Source of the DNA: an uncultured Ignavibacteriota bacterium
GTDB taxonomy: Bacteria; Bacteroidota; Ignavibacteria; Tepidaquicellales; Tepidaquicellaceae
NCBI GenBank assembly: GCA_937983305.1
Contig: CALKAJ010000031.1
Span: 1-63,754, forward strand
Direction of reading: 5' to 3'
Length of the DNA stretch: 63,754 nt
Shown here: positions 52,929 through 61,244 of the stretch, one piece after another
Numbering within the stretch: the first letter of the stretch is position 1
Layout of the letters: each line of letters starts with the position of its first letter
Program-made: the position numbers and the translations under genes
Notes under the pieces: generated by a model
What the model was told of the DNA's origin: nothing
Seen by the model: only the letters and a program-made list of their open reading frames with translations
The model's database searches: none

Positions 52929-53345
52929 TTAAAAACTTTCTATTTTAACTTTTTCGATCATTCTGACAACCCCAAAGAAAATATCTTCACTGATTTCAGT
53001 AATGAATGGTTGATTGATGTCAGGGATTGAATCAAATTCAATCTTTTCTTCCTGCACTTTATATCTTTTAACCCAATATTCAGCTTTATATAAAAGAATC
53101 ACCAAATCATTCTCTTTAAAAGGAGCACCTTTTTCGATAGCAAGTCTCCTTAAATAAGTTCCATTGAACTCTGGATCTTGCTCAGGGTCTATAGTACCCA
53201 AGTACATGTTATTTTTATTCAAAGTATCGAAATAAGATTGAAAACCTTTCCATTCCTCAAATTTGTCTGGGCTATTCGGATTAGGAATAAACCCTATTTC
53301 GATTTTTTGTGCCGTGTCAACCTCTTTTAGATCGATGATTCTCAT
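52929..53345 (-). CDS. Hypothetical protein next to the repressor
   Basis: 138 residues of mixed alpha/beta, with DPEQDPEFNGTYLRRLAIEKGAPF and NDLVILLYKAEYWVKRYKV (in parts). No family recognised. It follows the repressor gene after 54 bases in the same orientation and is probably expressed with it in the lysogen. Confidence 0.6.
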   Translation of the reverse strand: MRIIDLKEVDTAQKIEIGFIPNPNSPDKFEEWKGFQSYFDTLNKNNMYLGTIDPEQDPEFNGTYLRRLAIEKGAPFKENDLVILLYKAEYWVKRYKVQEEKIEFDSIPDINQPFITEISEDIFFGVVRMIEKVKIESF

Positions 53346-53399
53346 TTTGACACCTCAATTGAAAAACAATAATAATAGCAACATTTTCTTTCCTTGTAC

Positions 53400-54107
53400 T
53401 TAATATTGATTTCTAAAAAATCCTTTAAAAATTCCAATAATCTTGAAATGTTCATCTCCTGTTACCTTAATAGGTTTAAATTTTTCATTTGATGACTCAA
53501 GATAAACTGTAGAATCCTCTTTTACAACATATCTTTTAATTAGGATTGAATCTTCAAACTCAGCAACAACTATTTGCTTATTACGAGGATTGATGCCAGC
53601 TTCAAAAAAGACCAAGTCCCCATCTTCAATTCCATCTTCAATCATACTCTCACCTCTTGCAATAATAGCTGAAACCTTTTTAGCACTAGGAGCGATGTAG
53701 TTACGAAATGTAGTAACTGTTGATGGAATATCACTGAAAGATAGCGGTTGTCCCATTTTGGCTTCCGGAGTGAGATACAAAGTAATGTTTAATATATCTT
53801 GTAATTCTTCATAGGCATCGTTAGACATCCAGGGATAAGGAGACCTATTAGAATCGCCACCCTTATTTTGTTCTGAATTATTCGATTCAGGCTCAAACAA
53901 CATCGTTCCCTTCCCTGTTGTATACCATGTTGGGTTTAAGTTTAGTTCTATCATTTTACTATGGTATGAAGCTCCTAAAACACTGCTATCTTTCCCAAGA
54001 TACTTATTAAGGTTTGGGAGAGTAACCCCTAAAGCCTTCGCAAAGTCAGTCTTACTCTGAAAAAACTTACTTATAAAGTATTCCAATCTTTCTTGTGGTG
54101 TAACCAT
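53400..54107 (-). CDS. CI/LexA-like phage repressor with S24 peptidase
   Basis: 235 residues from ATG 54107, preceded by GGAAAGAGATT. The frame runs upstream to 54257, but that part lies over the promoter. An N-terminal helix-turn-helix (SKTDFAKALGVTLPNLNKYLG, in parts, ~18-38) precedes the S24 peptidase domain, with catalytic S154 in ARGESMIEDGIEDGD and K191 in DSILIKRY. Such repressors keep lysogeny and cleave themselves after DNA damage. It faces the early operon across a promoter/operator region. Confidence 0.9.
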   Translation of the reverse strand: MVTPQERLEYFISKFFQSKTDFAKALGVTLPNLNKYLGKDSSVLGASYHSKMIELNLNPTWYTTGKGTMLFEPESNNSEQNKGGDSNRSPYPWMSNDAYEELQDILNITLYLTPEAKMGQPLSFSDIPSTVTTFRNYIAPSAKKVSAIIARGESMIEDGIEDGDLVFFEAGINPRNKQIVVAEFEDSILIKRYVVKEDSTVYLESSNEKFKPIKVTGDEHFKIIGIFKGFFRNQY

Positions 54108-54149
54108 AATCTCTTTCCAAAAAATATTTTTGAAATAGTAAAAATTTAC

Positions 54150-54180
54150 TTGCACATATTCTATAATTTTAGTATTTTTG
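54150..54180 (+). promoter_or_regulatory. Early (rightward) promoter
   Basis: TTG at 54150-54152, 20 bases and TATTTTTG at 54173-54180. The start point near 54187 lies at the edge of an imperfect inverted repeat (54183-54212: TGTTAGAAATTTG...CAAATTGTAACA) that could be an operator. Confidence 0.6.
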
Positions 54181-54223
54181 TATGTTAGAAATTTGCAAAA
54201 CAAATTGTAACAAAAATACAAAG

Positions 54224-54254
54224 CAAAAATAGTAAAAATTGTATAACTATACAA
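54224..54254 (-). promoter_or_regulatory. Repressor (leftward) promoter
   Basis: On the minus strand TTG (54254-54252), 20 bases and TATTTTTG (54231-54224). It points at the repressor gene and has its -33 box inside the palindromic operator at 54239-54254. Confidence 0.6.
54239..54254. promoter_or_regulatory. Palindromic operator in the genetic switch
   Basis: TTGTATAACTATACAA is a perfect inverted repeat (7-bp arms, 2-base centre). It covers the space between the -33 and -7 boxes of the repressor promoter. Its half-site TTGTATA is close to the TGTATT half-site of the late arrays. Confidence 0.55.
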
Positions 54255-54294
54255 CAAAAATTTTAAAGAAATGAAAATAAATGGAGAAACAAAG

Positions 54295-54501
54295 ATGAAG
54301 AGGTTACCAAATGGAATAATTGATTACATCAGCAAGAATCTTCATATAACGACTCACGCTGTGAATTTAAGGCTTAAACGTGGAGATGCAGAAGCAGCCA
54401 AACTGCTCGAGTTAGCAATTGAAGATTACAAGCTAAGGCAAATTGAGAAAGAAGAAAACAAGAAAATCATACAACAATTGAAAAAATCAATAATAGTATA
54501 A
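54295..54501 (+). CDS. Small early protein, HTH-like (Cro position)
   Basis: 68 residues from ATG 54295, which has GGAGAAAC upstream; the ATG at 54271 is less well placed. IIDYISKNLHITTHAVNLRLKRGD (in parts) looks like a helix-turn-helix, followed by a Lys/Glu helix. As the first gene right of the switch it could be a Cro-like antirepressor. Not a recognised family. Confidence 0.55.
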   Translation: MKRLPNGIIDYISKNLHITTHAVNLRLKRGDAEAAKLLELAIEDYKLRQIEKEENKKIIQQLKKSIIV

Positions 54502-54522
54502 ATTTAATATCAGGAGTTGGAA

Positions 54523-54804
54523 ATGAATATTGAAAATGAAATTTGCGAAATTAAAGGATTGCTAAAACAAGTCCTATCATCGAGTAAAGAAATAATGAAT
54601 GTGCAGGAAGTTAGCACATACACAGGAATTCCGGTAGCCACCATATATGCAAAAATAGATACCATACCAAGAAGCAAACAGGGGAAAAGACTTTTCTTTC
54701 AAAGAAAAGATATAGACGTGTGGTTAATGGCAAATCGAAAGAAAACATCGGAAGAAATCGAAATGGAAGCTTCCACTTATGTTATGAAGAGAAAATTTGG
54801 ATAA
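54523..54804 (+). CDS. Excisionase/MerR-like helix-turn-helix protein
   Basis: 93 residues from ATG 54523 with CAGGAGTTGG upstream; a TTG at 54517 lies within that ribosome-binding region. IMNVQEVSTYTGIPVATIYAKI followed by GKRLFFQRKDIDVWLMANRK (in parts) is the HTH_17 excisionase-type winged helix. In this position it may be an excisionase that directs prophage exit or a regulator of early genes. Confidence 0.8.
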   Translation: MNIENEICEIKGLLKQVLSSSKEIMNVQEVSTYTGIPVATIYAKIDTIPRSKQGKRLFFQRKDIDVWLMANRKKTSEEIEMEASTYVMKRKFG

Positions 54805-54807
54805 TTA

Positions 54808-54836
54808 TTTACAAAGAACTTAAAGTTCAATGTAAA
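54808..54836. repeat. Imperfect 29-bp palindrome in the early operon
   Basis: TTTACA-AA-GAACT, TAA, AGTTC-AA-TGTAAA: 11 of 13 pairs match. It starts four bases after the stop of the HTH gene and could be an operator for it, or an mRNA hairpin. Confidence 0.4.
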
Positions 54837-54877
54837 ACTTTACTATAACATTTTATTAATAATTAAGGAGTTCTTAA

Positions 54878-55117
54878 ATGAACAAAACAGAAATCACAGA
54901 AAGGCTAATCGAAATTAAAGAGCAAATGCTCGAATTGCTCGATGAAGCTAAAGACCTTCTTCCTGAAGGTATGACTAAAGAACGTGCCAGATGCTACTGG
55001 TATGCTCATATTAAAACCGCATTACTCAAAGAGCATGAGTACCTCGGAGGTTCATTGGTAACAATGGATGACACAATCAACGAACTTGAAGAAGAATCTG
55101 AGGAGGATGCAGAATGA
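54878..55117 (+). CDS. Hypothetical early protein
   Basis: 79 residues, helical and acidic (ending EEESEEDAE). A strong AAGGAG leader precedes the ATG. The central RARCYWYAHIKTALLKEHEYLGG (in parts) is the most distinct stretch. Stop and next start overlap (ATGA). Function unknown. Confidence 0.6.
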   Translation: MNKTEITERLIEIKEQMLELLDEAKDLLPEGMTKERARCYWYAHIKTALLKEHEYLGGSLVTMDDTINELEEESEEDAE

Positions 55118-55329
55118 ACCTGATATTCACTTGCAGTTCTCAGAAAGACTTTGACAGATTCAAGTTAATCATTAACAAATCAAAGTATTACGCTGATTCA
55201 ATCAATTATGAATTCAAATCTTTAAGATTCCATTGCCAGGATCAGAATGATGCTGATAATCTTGAACCTAAGATTCAGGAGCTTGCCGACAAAAACGAAA
55301 TTTCTGGATACTTTGAATCGGAGGACTAA
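55114..55329 (+). CDS. Hypothetical early protein
   Basis: 71 residues, alpha/beta, with NLIFTCSSQKDFDRFKLIINKS at the start (in parts) and an acidic end. Overlaps its neighbours by four bases and one base. Function unknown. Confidence 0.55.
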   Translation: MNLIFTCSSQKDFDRFKLIINKSKYYADSINYEFKSLRFHCQDQNDADNLEPKIQELADKNEISGYFESED

Positions 55330-55718
55330 TGAGAAGGTTAGCTAATCAAGAAGAAGAAAAAGCTCTTTGGTTTTCTGAAGAAGATGATTGGAACACCCCT
55401 GAAGGCAATGTAATTGCAGTATGGGACGGTTGCATCATAAAAGAAGAAGAATACAAAGACTTTCAGAATTTTGTAAAAGAAGAAGTAAGTTCTGAAGTAG
55501 AGCCAGTCGGAAGTTTTAACACTGCTGAAGGAACAGCAATGTTTGTATTCATTGTAAAATCAAATGTTCCTCAATTTTCAATCTGGAGATTCAAACTACC
55601 CGGTATGAGATGGTGGTTCGATGCTTTCTGGGAAACCAACGGAGGCAGAGTTGCCAAAGATTCTGAAATCCTTCCAATAATAAACAAATTAGGTTTAACA
55701 GTTTCGGGAGCATGTTAA
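55329..55718 (+). CDS. Hypothetical early protein
   Basis: 129 residues. Trp- and Glu-rich first half (EEEKALWFSEEDDWNTPEG), beta-rich second half (FVFIVKSNVPQFSIWRFKLPG in parts). No known family. It shares a base with the stop of the preceding gene. Confidence 0.6.
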   Translation: MRRLANQEEEKALWFSEEDDWNTPEGNVIAVWDGCIIKEEEYKDFQNFVKEEVSSEVEPVGSFNTAEGTAMFVFIVKSNVPQFSIWRFKLPGMRWWFDAFWETNGGRVAKDSEILPIINKLGLTVSGAC

Positions 55719-55719
55719 T

Positions 55720-56271
55720 ATGGGATACTCACATTTTTGGGAAAGACCAAAGGAACTTGACCAGACACTATTCATCCATTTTTCAAATGATGTCAGAAAG
55801 ATTTTTGAAGTTTCAATTGAGAACAGAATTACATTGGCAGATGGGCAAGGCAAAACAATAAAACCTGTTTCTGATGAAAATGTAGTTTGTTTCAATGGAT
55901 TTGGTTCTAACAGCTATGAAACCTTCTTTCTGCCAAGAGTTTTTGAACCTATGAAATGGATGAAACCAAGCGAAGCAGGATTATATTTCCATTTCTGCAA
56001 AACCAACAGAAAACCTTACGACCTTACTGTTATGGCTGTCCTAATAGCTTTTAAATATCACTTCAAGGAAGCAATTGTTACCAGCGACGGTGAAATTGAA
56101 GCTTGGACAACTGCAAAAATCTTATGCCAGCAATCACTTGGATACGGACTTGACTTTGAACTGGATAAGGAAATTACTCTTGACCCAGTCAAAGTTTATG
56201 GATTGAAAGTAATCCAAATAAACGATTTATCAGAACTCAAGGAGTCGGATAATGTACATGATGAAAATTGA
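55720..56271 (+). CDS. Conserved hypothetical phage protein (MGYSHFW type)
   Basis: 183 residues. The N-terminus MGYSHFWERP and the segments VVCFNGFGSNSYETFFLPR and FHFCKTNRKPYDLTVMAVLIAFKYHF (in parts) recur in many phage and plasmid proteins of unknown role. It overlaps the next small gene by 20 bases. Confidence 0.65.
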   Translation: MGYSHFWERPKELDQTLFIHFSNDVRKIFEVSIENRITLADGQGKTIKPVSDENVVCFNGFGSNSYETFFLPRVFEPMKWMKPSEAGLYFHFCKTNRKPYDLTVMAVLIAFKYHFKEAIVTSDGEIEAWTTAKILCQQSLGYGLDFELDKEITLDPVKVYGLKVIQINDLSELKESDNVHDEN

Positions 56272-56461
56272 TCCGGAACAAGTTTCTGAGCTTTATTTCA
56301 GAAGAGAAGACTTGAAAGCTTATGGCATCAGGAAGCCAATAGCTATGCAGGTTAGAGAAGCAATAGCTGAATACATCGACAAAAACAAAAACGAAAAAAG
56401 CCCTTTGACTGGAACTCAAAAGGCTTCTAAAAATTCTAATTTTTTAACATTACAAAAATAA
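56252..56461 (+). CDS. Small hypothetical early protein
   Basis: 69 residues from ATG 56252 after AGGAGTCGGATA; an ATG at 56261 is also possible. Helical with a basic C-terminal half (YIDKNKNEKSP). The 3' end contains the hairpin at 56400-56424. Function unknown. Confidence 0.5.
   Translation: MYMMKIDPEQVSELYFRREDLKAYGIRKPIAMQVREAIAEYIDKNKNEKSPLTGTQKASKNSNFLTLQK
56400..56424 (+). terminator. Hairpin at the end of a small early gene
   Basis: GCCCTTTGA and TCAAAAGGC pair (8 of 9) around a 7-base loop, with TTTTTT about 15 bases further on. It lies inside the coding end, before the DUF932 gene. It could reduce read-through into the downstream genes. Confidence 0.35.
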
Positions 56462-56474
56462 GGAGAAATCCATT

Positions 56475-57665
56475 ATGGAACAAACAAATTTTTCAAAAAT
56501 CGACTTGGCTGGGTTAGTAAAAGAACTCGAGAGCCAGAAATTAAGAAAAAGGGACTTAATAGTTCCTTCAACTGCATTAACCATGCAAGAAGGTAAATTG
56601 TCGCTTCTGAACAACAAACCAGACGAAGACCTAAACAACTTGCTTTCAAACTCAGGCATCACTTTATCAGGAGAATCAGAAAACGAAATCTATGAAATTA
56701 CAGAATCCTGCCATGCCCAAATATCAGACAAACTCGGCATACCGGGCAGATACTATGAGAGATTAAGAAAAGAAGCAATAGACATGCTCGACTACAACGT
56801 AACTGAGTGGCTGACCAGAAGACCTATAAACTATTTCCTTAGAACCTTTATTTCTGATGAAAGAGAATTTGGAATTGCTAGAGCATTCTTATCGGACAGA
56901 TTTAAGGTAATCGATCATCTTGACATACTGCTAACAGCATTGGAAGCCATTAGGCAGTCAGACAAAAAAGTCATCATTGAAAGCGCAGATTTAACAGACC
57001 AAAGAATGTATGTAAGATTTATAGCTCCTGAAATCGTTAAATCAGCCCCAGAGCTTTTAAAGAACTACAAAGTGCCAAACGGAAGAAATGATGATAGTGG
57101 TTTCGGAGTTTGTTCGGGATTTATTCTGTCAAATTCTGAAACAGGTCATGCCACATTTACAATCGCCCCCAGACTCACAGTTTTGGCTTGCAGAAACGGA
57201 ATGATATTCCATAAAGACAAAATTGCAGAAAGACATCTTGGAACTAAGATGGAAGTTGGAACTTTTGACTGGAGCGAAGATACAAGGCAAAAGGAATTGG
57301 AGCTTATTCAGTGCCAGGTCAAAGATGCAGTGAATGCATATCTTTCCACTGATTATCTTGGAAATGTTTTGAACGAACTCTCAATTAAAGGAAGTAAATC
57401 CCTTGAACACCCTGTAGATGCAGTTCAGAACATTAGTCTATCATTAGGATTTTCAGAAGAAAGAAAAAACGAACTACTAAGTTACTTTGTTCAAGGAGGC
57501 GATACAACAGGATTCGGAGCGGTTCAAAGCCTTACCTATCTTGCTCAAAAAGTCCAACCGGATTTGAGATACGAGCTTGAAACTGCTTCAATAAGCATTC
57601 TGGATAACATCTGCAATTACGATAGACCGGCAGTTAAGAATTACAATCAATTGACAATCAACTGA
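56475..57665 (+). CDS. DUF932 (phage/plasmid-like) protein
   Basis: 396 residues. YYERLRKEAIDMLDYNVTEWL, SDRFKVIDHLDILLTAL and RLTVLACRNGMI (in parts) mark the DUF932 family, widespread in phages and plasmids near replication and recombination genes. No biochemical role is established in my knowledge. AAGGAGAAATCCATT precedes the ATG. Confidence 0.8.
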   Translation: MEQTNFSKIDLAGLVKELESQKLRKRDLIVPSTALTMQEGKLSLLNNKPDEDLNNLLSNSGITLSGESENEIYEITESCHAQISDKLGIPGRYYERLRKEAIDMLDYNVTEWLTRRPINYFLRTFISDEREFGIARAFLSDRFKVIDHLDILLTALEAIRQSDKKVIIESADLTDQRMYVRFIAPEIVKSAPELLKNYKVPNGRNDDSGFGVCSGFILSNSETGHATFTIAPRLTVLACRNGMIFHKDKIAERHLGTKMEVGTFDWSEDTRQKELELIQCQVKDAVNAYLSTDYLGNVLNELSIKGSKSLEHPVDAVQNISLSLGFSEERKNELLSYFVQGGDTTGFGAVQSLTYLAQKVQPDLRYELETASISILDNICNYDRPAVKNYNQLTIN

Positions 57666-57676
57666 AAGGTTTGAAT

Positions 57677-57820
57677 ATGAAACCGATCAAAATAAAGAAA
57701 TTCCACTATGTTTCTCCTACAGAGAGAAAAGTAATTGATAAAATTTCTGTTGCTTTGCTATACACGGCAATAGGACTACTTCTAATAACAGTTTTAGTAA
57801 TCAAATCAGGAGTTAAATAA
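57677..57820 (+). CDS. 47-residue membrane peptide
   Basis: A short frame between the DUF932 and Sak4-like genes. A basic start (KPIKIKKFHYVSPTERK) is followed by one membrane span (ALLYTAIGLLLITVLVI). It starts 11 bases after the previous stop and ends two bases before the next ATG, which supports a real gene. Function unknown. Confidence 0.6.
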   Translation: MKPIKIKKFHYVSPTERKVIDKISVALLYTAIGLLLITVLVIKSGVK

Positions 57821-57821
57821 T

Positions 57822-58811
57822 ATGTTTAAAATAGTAAAATCAGACGAGCCCTTAGTTGTAGAAACAGTTAACATCTTAATCTACGGAGAACCCGGGGCAG
57901 GCAAAACAAGCATTGTAAATACAGCAGAAAGTCCACTGACATTGGATTTCGATAAAGGTGTTCACAGAAGCGATTTCAGAAAAGACGTTCTTGTTATCGA
58001 GAGCTGGAAGCAGATAAACGATAACATGGCAGAACTAATTAAGACCTTCGGCAATTATAACACTGTAATACTCGACACAATCGACACGCTTTTAGACTAT
58101 ATGGGAGCTTGGATTATTGACCAGGAGCCAAAACTTGCAAGAAACAAGCTTCAATTCTATGGCAAACTTAAAGACGAATTTTCTCTGTTTGTGGGCAAAC
58201 TCAAAACTCTTGGAAAAGATGTTGTTATGATTGCTCATGTTAGGGAAAAGGAAGAAGGAGACTTGAGAATAAAAAGACCTGCAATAACAGGTGGAAGCTA
58301 CGACAGAGTTTTACAAACCGCAGATTTCGTTGGTTATCTTTTTATAAAGGATAACAAGAGAACCATTGACTTCAATCCTACTGATTACTGGATTGGAAAG
58401 AATTCCGCCAAGTTTAGTTCAATGTTAATTCCGGATTTCAACTCTATTCCTGATTTCTTTTCAGGGTTGATTAAGGATATGAAAACAGCAATCAACGGAC
58501 AGACACAGGCACAGGTTGAAACAGTCAAGTTGATAAAGGCATTGACAGACAAAATTCAAACCATGAACGAATTAGCCGAACTGAACTCATTCTTGAATGA
58601 ATTACCCGGTATGAAAAACGGAGTAAAGAAACAGATTTGGGACAAAGTTCAATTTCGAGCTAAAGAACTGAATTATGAGTTTAACAAGGATGAAAAGAAA
58701 TTCTATCCTATAAAACCAAAACCAGAAGAAAAACAGGAAACGGTTAAAACTCCAGCCAAAGCAAAAAAAGCGTTAGTTGAGACTGAAGAAACTGATTTTA
58801 GTTTTGAATAA
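57822..58811 (+). CDS. Sak4-like AAA/RecA-type ATPase
   Basis: 329 residues. Walker A GEPGAGKTS at 22-30, a Walker B TVILDTIDTLLDY and a MIAHVREKE motif fit the AAA_24/Sak4 group of phage single-strand annealing or strand-exchange proteins. The C-terminus is Lys/Pro-rich and acidic, as in proteins that bind SSB-like partners. It belongs to the recombination part of the early operon. Confidence 0.82.
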   Translation: MFKIVKSDEPLVVETVNILIYGEPGAGKTSIVNTAESPLTLDFDKGVHRSDFRKDVLVIESWKQINDNMAELIKTFGNYNTVILDTIDTLLDYMGAWIIDQEPKLARNKLQFYGKLKDEFSLFVGKLKTLGKDVVMIAHVREKEEGDLRIKRPAITGGSYDRVLQTADFVGYLFIKDNKRTIDFNPTDYWIGKNSAKFSSMLIPDFNSIPDFFSGLIKDMKTAINGQTQAQVETVKLIKALTDKIQTMNELAELNSFLNELPGMKNGVKKQIWDKVQFRAKELNYEFNKDEKKFYPIKPKPEEKQETVKTPAKAKKALVETEETDFSFE

Positions 58812-58821
58812 GGAGGATGCC

Positions 58822-59139
58822 ATGATTCAAATTGATTTCAGAAAGGAATTACCTCAATGGTCTGGCAAGTCAAGGATAAATGGTCTGCTCACTGTCTTTA
58901 CAAGAGAAATCATTTATTATATCCAGACAAAGCATAAAATCAGAAAACCGCTTTTAAAGCCATTTTACAAAATATTCTATGATGAAGAAAAGATGTCAGA
59001 GTACCTAAGCATTGTTTGGTATGTTGACGACAGGGATTCAGTCTGCAAATACAAGGTAATCTGGTTAAACACAGTAAATGTAAAACCAATGGTGAACAGA
59101 TACATAGGAAACAGAAAACGGAGGTATTGTTATGCTTAA
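58822..59139 (+). CDS. Hypothetical protein of the recombination cluster
   Basis: 105 residues from ATG 58822 with a full AGGAGG site; the frame open from 58777 lies in the Sak4-like gene. Basic and aromatic (YYIQTKHKIRKPLLKPFYKIFYD in parts), possibly nucleic-acid binding. It overlaps the nuclease-ATPase gene by eight bases. Not recognised. Confidence 0.6.
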   Translation: MIQIDFRKELPQWSGKSRINGLLTVFTREIIYYIQTKHKIRKPLLKPFYKIFYDEEKMSEYLSIVWYVDDRDSVCKYKVIWLNTVNVKPMVNRYIGNRKRRYCYA

Positions 59140-61150
59140 AATCGCAGTAACAACTATTGAAGCTTTCAGGAATTATCAGAATGGAACTATAGAACTTGAA
59201 GATTTCCTAAAAAGAGTACGAGGAGAATTTACTGCTTCATGGTACATGGATCTTGGTTCTGCATTCCACGATATTCTTGAAAACATCGAACTAAGATACA
59301 TCAAGGAATTGAACATATTCAAGGCAAAAAACGGTTTGGAGTTTGAGTATGATATAATTGCTCAATGCTATGAAAAAATCGTTTCTGATGCCCCATTTGA
59401 AGTTAAAATCACCAAGATTTACGATACAGGAAAAGAAAATATTGAAGTGGTTGCCAAGGTTGACCAGCTTTACGGCAATTACGTAATTGAAAACAAGACC
59501 TGTTGGGGAATGTTTGACTTTGAAAGATATTTCAGTTCCTGTCAATGGAAATTTTATCTCGACATTTTTGAAGCAGAAAGAGTTTTCTATAATGTTTTCT
59601 GCTTGTCAAATAAAAAGGACGGCATTGAATTAAGGAACATTGAACAGTTTTCTTTCAATGCTTATCCTGACCTGATAGGTGATTTGAATGAACTCATGAA
59701 AGACTTGGTTGAGTTTATTCATGCTAAAAATCTTGAAGAATTCTTTGCTCCGGATTATAGATACAAAGAGCAAAGACCGCTACCAGTCTATTCAGAAATA
59801 AAACAACAAATTCAATCAATAAATGATGAAGAGGAATCAACAATGAATATTCAAAAAATAAAAATTGCCAATTTGCTTGGAATTGAAGAATTGGAATTTG
59901 ATCCGGGCAAGTTCACTCTTATTGAAGGGAAAAACGGTTCAGGCAAAACTTCAATCCTTGAATCAATCAAACACGCCTTAAACGGTGGACACGATGCAAA
60001 ACTATTACGAAACGGTTCTGACAAGGGAGAAATTGTTTTGGTACTCGATGACGGAGTTCAATTAACCAAGACAGTTACTCCTAACAAATCTGATGTTAAA
60101 ATTTACGACAAAGAAGGAAACAGGATAAACAAACCTCAGACTTATATCGACAGACTGATTGACATGCTATCAGTCAATCCGGTACAGTTTCTAACATCTG
60201 ATAAAAAGAACCGGGTAAATTATCTGCTCGAAGCCATACCGATGAAATTAACTAAGGATCATCTTGAAAAATCATTAAATGGTATGAGTGGCAGAGTTAG
60301 GGATGATTTAAACGGTCATGCTCTTGAAGTTATTGGTAGAATTTATAAACAATTCTACGACGAAAGAACAGGTATTAATAGGGCATTGAAAGAAAAATCA
60401 GCCACCATGACACAATTGAAGGAATCAGTTTCCGATTTCAATTCTTCGCCAAAAGAAATTACTGATAAAATCAAACTTCTGGAGAATAAGAAAGGTGAAA
60501 TGGAATCCAAGAAAAGTTTGTTTATGGAACAGGCAGTGAGAAACCGAATGAAAAAGCTCGACGATGAAGAAGAAAGATTCAGGGAGGAAGTTAACAGATT
60601 AAGGCTTGAGCATGAAGAAAACAAGGAAGTAATCCATAATCATTTTGATTCTCAAAAGACAGATATTCAGTCCAAATTTGAAGAAAAATACTTGCCTCTA
60701 TTAAGTGAGTTAACCCTTCTTCAAGAACAGGCGAAACAATATGCTTCCCATGAAAAGACCAGGGAGCTTGTTGAGCAATTCCACAGGGAATACCAAAACC
60801 TGAAGGAAGAATCTGAGAAACTAAGCGGAGCTCTTACTGGATTGGACAACCTCAAAGAAGACCTGTTAAGGGAATTACCTATTCAAGGTCTTGAAATCAA
60901 AGAAGGTGAAATCTATTGCAAAGACATAATCTTCGACAAACTCAATACTGCAGAACAGGTAAAAATTGCAGTGGAAGTTGCTAAACTAAGGGCTAATGAA
61001 CTTGGAATTATTTGTGTGGACGGAATTGAAAGGCTCGATAATGACACTTTCAATGAATTCAAACACAAAGCTATTGAGTCCGGTTTGCAGATGATTGTGA
61101 CTAAGGTTGGAGATAGTGAATTAAGAATTCAGTCTGAAATGGTAGCATGA
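59132..61150 (+). CDS. Fusion: RecB/Cas4-type nuclease plus SMC/RecF-type ATPase
   Basis: 672 residues in one frame. Residues 1-~225 are a PD-(D/E)XK nuclease with all RecB-family marks: H46 (GSAFHDILE), D111 (VAKVDQLYG), E120-x-K122 (VIENKT) and Q138-x-x-x-Y142. Residues 238-672 are an SMC/RecF-like ATPase: Walker A GKNGSGKT at 266-273, a coiled coil (~415-590) and a C-terminal GIICVDGIERLDND. The layout recalls SbcCD-type processing in one chain. An internal ATG at 59843 (GAGGAATCAACA upstream) could also make the ATPase alone. Likely used in phage recombination or replication. Confidence 0.85.
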   Translation: MLKIAVTTIEAFRNYQNGTIELEDFLKRVRGEFTASWYMDLGSAFHDILENIELRYIKELNIFKAKNGLEFEYDIIAQCYEKIVSDAPFEVKITKIYDTGKENIEVVAKVDQLYGNYVIENKTCWGMFDFERYFSSCQWKFYLDIFEAERVFYNVFCLSNKKDGIELRNIEQFSFNAYPDLIGDLNELMKDLVEFIHAKNLEEFFAPDYRYKEQRPLPVYSEIKQQIQSINDEEESTMNIQKIKIANLLGIEELEFDPGKFTLIEGKNGSGKTSILESIKHALNGGHDAKLLRNGSDKGEIVLVLDDGVQLTKTVTPNKSDVKIYDKEGNRINKPQTYIDRLIDMLSVNPVQFLTSDKKNRVNYLLEAIPMKLTKDHLEKSLNGMSGRVRDDLNGHALEVIGRIYKQFYDERTGINRALKEKSATMTQLKESVSDFNSSPKEITDKIKLLENKKGEMESKKSLFMEQAVRNRMKKLDDEEERFREEVNRLRLEHEENKEVIHNHFDSQKTDIQSKFEEKYLPLLSELTLLQEQAKQYASHEKTRELVEQFHREYQNLKEESEKLSGALTGLDNLKEDLLRELPIQGLEIKEGEIYCKDIIFDKLNTAEQVKIAVEVAKLRANELGIICVDGIERLDNDTFNEFKHKAIESGLQMIVTKVGDSELRIQSEMVA

Positions 61151-61158
61151 AAAAACAA

Positions 61159-61215
61159 GCCCCGGCATTTCCAAAAATCCACAATTCCTCTTTATGCTGC
61201 AGGAAGCGTCGGGGC
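61159..61215 (+). other. Long-range stem before the primase-like gene
   Basis: GCCCCGGC (61159-61166) and GTCGGGGC (61208-61215) can pair over a ~41-base loop; both are followed by a GCATTTC-type sequence. It stands out as GC-rich in an AT-rich gap and lies 29 bases before the ATG at 61245. A leader RNA element is possible; no known riboswitch is recognised. Confidence 0.35.
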
Positions 61216-61244
61216 ATTTCTTAACTAATATTGGAGAATCAAAA

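Noticed and set aside
53400..54257. Longer repressor start at 54257
   Set aside because: The extra 50 residues are hydrophobic and overlap the predicted promoter. ATG 54107 has a better ribosome-binding site.
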